From Candidatus Latescibacterota bacterium (GTDB lineage: Bacteria > Latescibacterota > UBA2968 > UBA8231), in the NCBI GenBank assembly GCA_003529325.1, contig DPVW01000074.1, positions 20,852 through 31,673 of the forward strand: DNA of 10,822 bases, written 5' to 3'. The notes under the pieces are model-generated. The model saw only the letters and a program-made list of their open reading frames with translations, made no database searches and was not told the origin of the DNA. Position numbers and translations under genes: made by a program. This document shows, piece by piece, positions 6,463-10,822 of the stretch; within the stretch, counting starts at the first letter, position 1; every line of letters starts with the position of its first letter.

Positions 6463-7860
6463 TTAGCTCGGGATCTGCAGGGGTGCGCAAGGCAAGACGA
6501 CGACACGCCGGGCCTCGTCCGGTAGATGGCCGGCGGCGGCGACGGCTTCCCACGAGCGTAACAGGACACTATTCGGGAATTGCACATCCCGCTTCCACTC
6601 GGGGAACGACTGCGAGCAGATCACCAATGGCGCGCGTTTGGCCATCACCCGTTTGGCGACGGTGTTGGTGTGGATCGTGCCACCCTCTTGCTGATACGCC
6701 CGGAAGCTGACATCGGTACGCTGCGCCTCCCGGCGCAACCGCCGATGGCCGAGTTCACGCAGAAATGGCAGGGCCAGCAACGTTCCCAATGGCGCCGGAT
6801 AACGCCCATCGGTGCGCGCCTCGCTGATCGCACCGCACAGCATGTTCGACACCGACGCCTTCTGAAATTCGCTCCAGCCATGGTAGGCGATACCATCGCA
6901 GGCGGGGTCGTAGAGGATCATGCGTGCCTGGGGAAACAGCATGCGCGGCCATTGTGACTTGGACACCTGCACCGGATCGGCATCGAGCGGATACCCATTG
7001 ACGATGACGAGATCGGTCTGTTCCCGCAGCTGCTGCGGGATCGGCGTCCGATACACCTCGACGGCACGGCGCACCCCTTCGGTGTAGGCGTCGCGGAAAT
7101 CGCCAGCGACGATATGTGCCACCTCGCGGCGCGAATTGATCACCGTATTTACCGAAAAGTCCAGCCCTGCCCGTTGTGCAAACTCCTCGATGACCTCGCG
7201 CGCATCAGATCGGCGTGGGGAGGGCTCGACCTGACCACGCTGGCGCTTGGCTTCGAAACTGTGCAACGCGGAAATACTGAGGATCCCGGCGCAACCTGGA
7301 AGCATGATCTTGCCCCCACCGCTGAACCCTGCCAACGTATGCGGCAGGATACAACTGACACCGATGACGAGATCGGCGTCGAGCACACGCTGGTTGACGA
7401 CGACGGGCATACCGGATGGCAAACGGCCGAGATCACGCAACTCGTCATGGAATGCGTCGTGGCAATGCACCCGATACCGGGCCACGATGTCGGCACCGAG
7501 TTTGATCTCGAGTTCCTGGCGCGAGATCTGCCGATGTGAACCGGTGGCGACGAGAAACGAGGTCCCTTCCGGTCCGATGCCGGCGGCCTCGAGCAAGGCC
7601 AACAGATGCGGCACGATACGGTGTGCCGGTGTCGGCCGGCCGAGATCGTCGACGACGATGAGTGCCGTCGATTTGCCTTGCGAGAGCGCCGCCAATGTCG
7701 GACCAGCATGGGGCTCGGCCAGAGCTTTTTGCAGCTCCGACTCGGGCAGCTCTGGCGCATCCACCGGTGGCAGAACGTCGACGCTCCAGACGTCCGGTAC
7801 GGGCAATTCGATCTGTTCGTCGCCGTGCCAGGCACGCGAGCGCAGGGAAATCCGGGCCAT
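6463..7860 (-). CDS. larA: LarA-family nickel-pincer-dependent 2-hydroxyacid racemase (lactate racemase-like)
   Basis: A 465-residue cytoplasmic protein of the lactate racemase (former DUF2088) family, which inverts the configuration of 2-hydroxyacids with a nickel-pincer nucleotide. All key residues known from Lactobacillus LarA are seen at nearly the same numbering. D72 and R75 are in VVDDLGRPTP, H109 in ATGSHR, H174 and K184 (the covalent pincer attachment) in PHTLAGFSGGGKIMLPG, H200 in ALHSFEA, and the Q298-x-x-K301 pair in DPVQVSKSQWP. It should therefore be active, although the substrate could be lactate, malate or another hydroxyacid. Start is the ATG at 7860; no clear Shine-Dalgarno precedes it. 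It is convergent with the operon to its left and divergent from 7974 onward. No larB, larC or larE cofactor genes are in the window, so the pincer must come from elsewhere in the genome. Confidence 0.88.
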   Translation of the reverse strand: MARISLRSRAWHGDEQIELPVPDVWSVDVLPPVDAPELPESELQKALAEPHAGPTLAALSQGKSTALIVVDDLGRPTPAHRIVPHLLALLEAAGIGPEGTSFLVATGSHRQISRQELEIKLGADIVARYRVHCHDAFHDELRDLGRLPSGMPVVVNQRVLDADLVIGVSCILPHTLAGFSGGGKIMLPGCAGILSISALHSFEAKRQRGQVEPSPRRSDAREVIEEFAQRAGLDFSVNTVINSRREVAHIVAGDFRDAYTEGVRRAVEVYRTPIPQQLREQTDLVIVNGYPLDADPVQVSKSQWPRMLFPQARMILYDPACDGIAYHGWSEFQKASVSNMLCGAISEARTDGRYPAPLGTLLALPFLRELGHRRLRREAQRTDVSFRAYQQEGGTIHTNTVAKRVMAKRAPLVICSQSFPEWKRDVQFPNSVLLRSWEAVAAAGHLPDEARRVVVLPCAPLQIPS

Positions 7861-7961
7861 CGATAGATGAATGGTGGCTTGAGGGGAGGCTGTAGAAGAA
7901 GTAGTCTGAAAAAGTAACGGCGCGTCGCAATCCTGTCACGCGGCAACCGTCGCCAATCACC

Positions 7962-7966
7962 GGAGG
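7962..7966 (+). promoter_or_regulatory. strong Shine-Dalgarno for short ORF
   Basis: GGAGG lies seven bases before the ATG at 7974. It is one of the best ribosome-binding sites in the window, although the downstream frame closes after 26 codons. Confidence 0.6.
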
Positions 7967-7973
7967 ATATGAG

Positions 7974-8248
7974 ATGGGGATCTTCAAAAGATTGTTCGGC
8001 AAGCGGTCAAAACCAACCAAGGCGCCGCCGTTGACGAACCCCTCGACGCCGTAGCCGTGATCGAGGAAATCAGGGCAGAAGGCAAAGGCGCCAGAGCAGG
8101 AGACTGTCGGTGGAATCCTCGCCACGCGATGTCTTTCGGTACACCTTCGTGCGCCTCATGGCCGGCACCCCCACGGCAGAGCTTCGAGCACGCTGTTCCC
8201 GGACCGCTGACCTGCCTGCACATTGAAGGGCTTGCCGAGCTGCCGTAG
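7974..8248 (+). pseudogene. small gene, apparently frameshifted (MGIFKRLFGK... start)
   Basis: From the ATG at 7974 the frame reads MGIFKRLFGKRSKPTKAPP, a basic amphipathic start like that of many small bacterial proteins, and stops at 8052 after 26 codons. A shift by one base in the GCGCCGCCG run near 8021-8030 opens another frame, which reads VDEPLDAVAVIEEIRAEGKG and continues to a stop at 8246-8248, also usable from a GTG at 8057. That frame has acidic-helix character for about 25 residues, then becomes cysteine- and proline-rich and unlike a normal protein. A third frame (about 8107-8225, SVESSPRDVFRYTFVRLMAG) also looks protein-like, so more than one shift is possible. Alternatives are a genuine 26-residue peptide, a sequencing error in the GCC repeat, or a decayed gene. 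No family is recognised. Confidence 0.4.
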
Positions 8249-8308
8249 TTTGCACTCACACGCACTCTTCGCCCCATTTCTGTCCATCCGCTGGAGCCTG
8301 CCTAGACC

Positions 8309-9604
8309 ATGAGCCCCACCACCACCTCCTCCCAGTCCCTCTTCGAGCGTGCAACCCGCGTCATCCCCGGGGGTGTAAACAGCCCTGTGCGCGCCTTCAA
8401 AGCCGTCGGTGGCGATCCACTCTTCATCGCCAATGCCGACGGAGCTCACGTCACCGACGCGGATGGCAACCGCTACATCGATTACGTCGGCTCCTGGGGA
8501 CCGATGGTCCTCGGCCATCGACCGACCGTCGTGTTGGAGGCGCTGCGCTCGGTGCTGGACAGGGGCACCAGTTTCGGCGCACCCACCGACATCGAAGTCG
8601 AGATGGCTGAGTTGCTGACGACGATCGTGCCATCTCTGGAGATGGTGCGCATGGTGAACTCCGGCACCGAGGCCTGCATGACCGCCCTGCGCCTCGCCCG
8701 TGGCGCCACCGGCCGGGATGTGATCGTCAAGTTCAACGGTTGTTATCATGGCCATTCCGACTCCCTGCTCGTCGAAGCCGGTTCGGGTGTCGCCACCTTC
8801 GGTATTTCCGGCTCTCCCGGTGTACCCGACGACATCGCCCGACGCACGGTGAGCATCGAATACAACGATCTCGATGTGCTGCGGCAGACCGTTGACGGCA
8901 TCGGTGCCGACCAGATCGCTGCCATCATCCTGGAACCCGTGGCGGGAAATATGGGCCTGGTGTTACCGAACGAAGGGTTCCTGCAGGGCGTGCGTGAGTT
9001 ATGTTCGGAGACCGGCATCATCCTCATTTTCGACGAGGTCATGACCGGCTTTCGGGTAGCCCTGGGCGGCGCACAGGAGCGCTTCGGTATCACCCCCGAT
9101 CTGAGCACCTACTCAAAGGTCATCGGGGGTGGGCTCCCTGTTGGCGCTTTCGGCGGTCGCGCCGACATCATGTCGCAGCTGGCACCCTCCGGTCCCGTCT
9201 ATCAGGCGGGCACATTGTCCGGCAACCCCCTGGCCATGACTGCCGGTCTGGCGACGGTGCGCCACCTGCAGGAGTCCGACCCCTATAAAAAGCTCGAGGC
9301 CCTCGGTGCGCGCTGGGTTGCCGGCATGACAGCAGCCACTGCCGATGCGGGTGTAGCGGCGTCGATCACCCACTGCGGTTCGATGCTGGGCATGTATTTT
9401 CACCCGGGGCCAGTGACCAACTACACGCAGGTGCAGGGCGCCGATACCGAGCTCTTCCAGCGCTACTTCCGCGGTATGCTCGATGCCGGCATTTATCTGG
9501 CACCCTCCGCCTTTGAGGCCGGGTTCATCTCCACGTCACACACTGAAGAGTTGATCGACGAAACGACACAGGCCGCAGCCAGGGTGCTCAAGGAGGTCGC
9601 GTAG
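8309..9604 (+). CDS. hemL: glutamate-1-semialdehyde 2,1-aminomutase
   Basis: A 431-residue PLP enzyme, full family length, that converts glutamate-1-semialdehyde to 5-aminolevulinate, the last step of the C5 route to haem and other tetrapyrroles. The family signature is complete. LFERATRVIPGGVNSPVRAF is near the N-terminus, then RMVNSGTEACMTALRLARG (phosphate-binding, residues 114-132), FNGCYHGHSDSLLVEAGSGV, LEPVAGNMG, FDEVMTGFR with D242 contacting the pyridine nitrogen, and TYSKVIGGGLPVGAFGG with the Schiff-base lysine K270. GTLSGNPLAMTAGLAT follows. The ATG at 8309 lies directly before the conserved SxxLFERA start. It seems to be transcribed alone: 448 bp separate it from the racemase and 375 bp from the antitoxin. 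The partner HemA (glutamyl-tRNA reductase) is not in the window. Confidence 0.98.
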   Translation: MSPTTTSSQSLFERATRVIPGGVNSPVRAFKAVGGDPLFIANADGAHVTDADGNRYIDYVGSWGPMVLGHRPTVVLEALRSVLDRGTSFGAPTDIEVEMAELLTTIVPSLEMVRMVNSGTEACMTALRLARGATGRDVIVKFNGCYHGHSDSLLVEAGSGVATFGISGSPGVPDDIARRTVSIEYNDLDVLRQTVDGIGADQIAAIILEPVAGNMGLVLPNEGFLQGVRELCSETGIILIFDEVMTGFRVALGGAQERFGITPDLSTYSKVIGGGLPVGAFGGRADIMSQLAPSGPVYQAGTLSGNPLAMTAGLATVRHLQESDPYKKLEALGARWVAGMTAATADAGVAASITHCGSMLGMYFHPGPVTNYTQVQGADTELFQRYFRGMLDAGIYLAPSAFEAGFISTSHTEELIDETTQAAARVLKEVA

Positions 9605-9676
9605 GGGCTCCTGTCGGAACTTTACGTTTCTTTACCTGAGCGACATACAGGGGCAAGACCGGTCAGCCAGATTGGT

Positions 9677-9708
9677 GTTGAGTGGCACGCAATGGCGCGG
9701 CCACCAAC
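9677..9708 (+). ncRNA. leader hairpin before an 11-codon ORF
   Basis: GTTG-(A)-GTGGC pairs with GCCAC-CAAC: nine base pairs with one bulged A and a 13-base loop (9687-9699). It ends two bases before the GAAGGAG ribosome-binding site, so it could control translation of the small ORF or be part of a decayed leader. No known riboswitch is recognised. Confidence 0.3.
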
Positions 9709-9721
9709 TGAAGGAGTCACC

Positions 9722-9757
9722 ATGACGGCTACATACCCAACACGACGGCGTGCTTAA
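9722..9757 (+). CDS. 11-codon ORF behind a strong Shine-Dalgarno
   Basis: AAGGAG at 9711-9716 lies five bases before an ATG that encodes MTATYPTRRRA and then TAA. The spacing is good enough for real translation, and the preceding hairpin supports a structured leader. The peptide is basic and has no known relative that I can name. It could be a leader peptide, the stump of a truncated gene, or chance. No downstream structural gene directly follows: the next gene starts 222 bp later. Confidence 0.25.
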   Translation: MTATYPTRRRA

Positions 9758-9857
9758 CCCGCCATTTTCTGTCACTATCCAGGGTGGTTGTCAACCCATT
9801 AAATTGTCGTAACTACTGTAATAATCCTTTGGTTATAAAACAAAGTCACCTTCATCT

Positions 9858-9889
9858 TCGGCGCCTGTTAACACCATTCTCCGCGCCGA
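9858..9889. repeat. inverted repeat in the AT-rich gap
   Basis: TCGGCGC (9858-9864) and GCGCCGA (9883-9889) are perfect inverted copies around an 18-base loop that contains the palindrome GTTAAC. It could be a weak hemL terminator, although no T-run follows, or the remnant of a mobile-element end. Confidence 0.3.
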
Positions 9890-9915
9890 GAGAATTCAGC
9901 GGTCCCACGATCGGA

Positions 9916-9967
9916 GTACTGTACTGGTTGTTTTTCTGTACGTAATTCTGTACTGTTCTGTACAGAA
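9916..9967 (+). promoter_or_regulatory. TTCTGTAC repeat array, probable toxin-antitoxin operator
   Basis: Three copies of TTCTGTAC lie at 9934-9941, 9946-9953 and 9956-9963, spaced 12 and 10 bp apart, roughly one helix turn. The last copy is the left half of a perfect 12-bp palindrome, TTCTGTACAGAA (9956-9967). A further GTACTGTAC sits at 9916-9924. The array ends only 12 bp before the antitoxin ATG, where Phd/YefM-type antitoxins bind palindromes to repress their own operon. That it is the operator is inference from position and symmetry. A promoter must lie within or beside it, but no clear boxes can be assigned. Confidence 0.6.
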
Positions 9968-9979
9968 TGGAGGCCCACG

Positions 9980-10219
9980 ATGAAGACAGTGACCCTGACT
10001 GAATTTCGCAGTAACGCCTCGGGGATGCTGAGGCTGGTTGAGAACGGCGAGACGCTTCGCATCCTTCGGCACGGGCGGCCTGTTGCCGATGTTTCTCCCG
10101 TCAGGGAGGAGACGGACTCGCAACCATCGTGGAAATCTCCCGCCCTCCGCCTTACGGCGACGGGTCCGGGACTCTCTTCCGCCATCGTGGAGGAGCGAAA
10201 ACGTGAAGACCTTTCTTGA
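9980..10219 (+). CDS. Phd/YefM-family antitoxin
   Basis: A 79-residue antitoxin. The N-terminal half (MKTVTLTEFRSNASGMLRLVENGETLRILRHGRPVADVSPV) has the family's beta-alpha-beta DNA-binding fold, including the G-E-x-L-x-I-x-R-x-G-x-P-V-A segment at residues 23-37. Residues about 42-79 are charged and probably disordered until bound to the toxin. GGAGG at 9969-9973 lies six bases before the ATG. Its end overlaps the PIN toxin start by 17 bp, so the two are translationally coupled. It should neutralise the downstream nuclease and, with it, repress the operon through the upstream TTCTGTAC array. The pairing of a Phd-type antitoxin with a PIN toxin is a known mix. Confidence 0.87.
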   Translation: MKTVTLTEFRSNASGMLRLVENGETLRILRHGRPVADVSPVREETDSQPSWKSPALRLTATGPGLSSAIVEERKREDLS

Positions 10220-10616
10220 TTCTTCCTCCTTTGCGAAGCGCTACGTCGAGGAGCACGGAAGCAATGATGTAGAAACGATCTGTGCTGCAACTACACAGTT
10301 GGCTCTGAGCGTTCTTTGCGTGCCCGAAATCATCTCTGCTCTCAATCGTCGGCGGCGCGAGCACACGCTCACGCAGCGGCAATACGAGACAGCAAAGCGC
10401 CATCTGATCGACGATGTCCGACACGCAGACATCATCAATCTGACGCCTTCGGTGGTCGAATCGTCCATCACGATTCTCGAGGCTGGCACGGTTCGTACGC
10501 TCGACGCACTCCATGTAGCGTGTGCCGCCCAATGGGGTCCCGATCTGTTCGTTTCCTCTGACAAGCGACAGATTGACGCAGCCAGACACGCCGGGTTGGT
10601 AACGAGGGAGGTCTAG
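10203..10616 (+). CDS. PIN-domain toxin (VapC-like ribonuclease)
   Basis: A 137-residue single PIN domain, normal length for VapC-type toxins, which cut RNA with Mg2+ or Mn2+. The acidic site is complete: D6 (FLDSSSFAKRYV), E42 (VPEIISALNRR), D101 (RTLDALHVACA) and D120 (FVSSDKRQ). Start is a GTG at 10203, just before the first strand and with the antitoxin's own GGAGG (10191-10195) upstream; a longer in-frame reading back to 10038 would only be antitoxin sequence in the wrong frame. Overlaps the antitoxin by 17 bp. Codons such as TTT, CTT, GAT and TCT are commoner than in the operon at 181-6435, in keeping with an acquired module. The RNA target is unknown. Confidence 0.9.
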   Translation: MKTFLDSSSFAKRYVEEHGSNDVETICAATTQLALSVLCVPEIISALNRRRREHTLTQRQYETAKRHLIDDVRHADIINLTPSVVESSITILEAGTVRTLDALHVACAAQWGPDLFVSSDKRQIDAARHAGLVTREV

Positions 10617-10699
10617 TGACCATCCCCTATCTCGCCCTGCGTGACCAGATCGAAGGTCTGCGGGCATCGCCCTCGAGAGGGTACGTGTGTCGGCAGTAA
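10616..10699 (+). CDS. 27-codon ORF overlapping the toxin stop (doubtful)
   Basis: A GTG at 10616 shares the G of the toxin TAG. The frame reads VTIPYLALRDQIEGLRASPS for its first 20 codons, with G/C-ending codons like a real gene, and ends at TAA 10697-10699. It may be the N-terminal stump of a lost gene. No dedicated ribosome-binding site beyond GAGGGAGG (10604-10611) is seen, and no family is recognised. Confidence 0.2.
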   Translation: MTIPYLALRDQIEGLRASPSRGYVCRQ

Positions 10700-10701
10700 A
10701 C

Positions 10702-10720
10702 TTGACTTGACATGTATAAC
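10702..10720 (+). promoter_or_regulatory. possible promoter or operator elements near right edge
   Basis: Tandem TTGAC units (10702-10711) include a perfect TTGACA (10707-10712), and TATAAC (10715-10720) overlaps the palindrome ACATGT. The two boxes are too close to serve each other as -35 and -10, and no good partner lies at 17 bp (GATACG at 10731 is poor). No start codon with a ribosome-binding site follows before the edge. The rest of 10700-10822 holds nothing else I can support. Confidence 0.2.
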
Positions 10721-10822
10721 AAACTCTCCCGATACGACATCGGCTGATCGTACACCTGCATTTCTTGCTCACAGTGGACAGCCGGGCCTGGATCTCTCCA
10801 AAACTCGCTGACAATCAACAAT

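Larger units (their letters stand above)
7861..8308. other. 448-bp gap between racemase and hemL
   Basis: It holds the putative racemase 5' leader (minus strand), a short ORF behind a perfect Shine-Dalgarno at 7974, and protein-like sequence in a shifted frame to 8248. No promoter with convincing -35 and -10 boxes is seen. Before hemL only TGGAG (8290s) resembles a ribosome-binding site, about 13 bp from the ATG. Confidence 0.5.
9605..9979. other. 375-bp gap between hemL and the toxin-antitoxin pair
   Basis: It contains a hairpin (9677-9708), an 11-codon ORF with a good Shine-Dalgarno (9722), and a markedly AT-rich part (about 9795-9850) unlike the flanking coding DNA. A second hairpin (9858-9889) and a TTCTGTAC repeat cluster (9916-9967) follow. 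No T-tailed terminator was found for hemL. Confidence 0.5.

Noticed and set aside
7149..8125. Alternative minus-strand and plus-strand frames across the racemase
   Set aside because: The racemase frame has every active-site residue. The others are serine- and arginine-rich off-frame readings.
8156..8755. Minus-strand frame of 199 codons over the start of hemL
   Set aside because: It is antisense to conserved HemL sequence, and its glycine- and histidine-rich translation shows no family features.
9786..9796. GGTTGTCAACC small palindrome, with TTGTCA as a -35 box
   Set aside because: The arms are only five bases and no acceptable -10 box lies 16-18 bp downstream, so neither an operator nor a promoter can be supported.
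10152..10814. Minus-strand frame of 220 codons across the PIN toxin
   Set aside because: The plus-strand frame has the four PIN acidic residues and an overlapping antitoxin; the minus reading has no motif.
1..10822. tRNA, rRNA, CRISPR array, insertion sequence or replication origin
   Set aside because: I saw no cloverleaf-like sequence, no regularly spaced direct repeats of CRISPR size, no transposase-like protein in any frame, and no terminal inverted repeat pair.

Overview
The window is GC-rich bacterial DNA with a strong preference for G or C at third codon positions. It carries a 14-segment flippase, an ALA-forming HemL and a nickel-pincer racemase, which suggests a free-living Gram-negative-type bacterium. 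The phylum cannot be fixed from sequence reading alone. HemL (the C5 route to tetrapyrroles) argues against a typical alphaproteobacterium.

Layout. (1) 1-180: probably the start of a divergent minus-strand gene cut by the left edge (weak). (2) 181-6435: five plus-strand genes whose ends all overlap by 4-16 bp, so they are almost certainly one translationally coupled operon. In order: a CDP-alcohol phosphatidyltransferase with an extra N-terminal domain, a GT4 glycosyltransferase, a PAPS-type sulfotransferase, a protein with the plant GINT1-N-like propeller domain, and a Wzx/MATE-type flippase. Together they look like a pathway that makes, glycosylates, sulfates and flips a lipid-linked or polar-head glycoconjugate. 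The product is unknown. (3) 6463-7860, minus strand: a LarA-family nickel-pincer 2-hydroxyacid racemase, convergent with the operon across only 27 bp. (4) 7861-8308: a gap with a short ORF behind a perfect ribosome-binding site, followed by protein-like sequence in another frame, possibly a broken gene. (5) 8309-9604: hemL, clearly complete. (6) 9605-9979: a gap with a strong hairpin, an 11-codon ORF behind a good Shine-Dalgarno, an AT-rich stretch, and a cluster of TTCTGTAC repeats. (7) 9980-10616: a Phd/YefM antitoxin and PIN-domain toxin pair with overlapping ends, an accessory module of different base composition. (8) 10617-10822: no confident gene.

The most interesting content is the five-gene operon. 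The lead enzyme has lost the last catalytic aspartate of the CDP-alcohol phosphatidyltransferase signature, and the fourth gene belongs to a little-studied bacterial family related to the plant sphingolipid-glycosyltransferase N-terminal domain.
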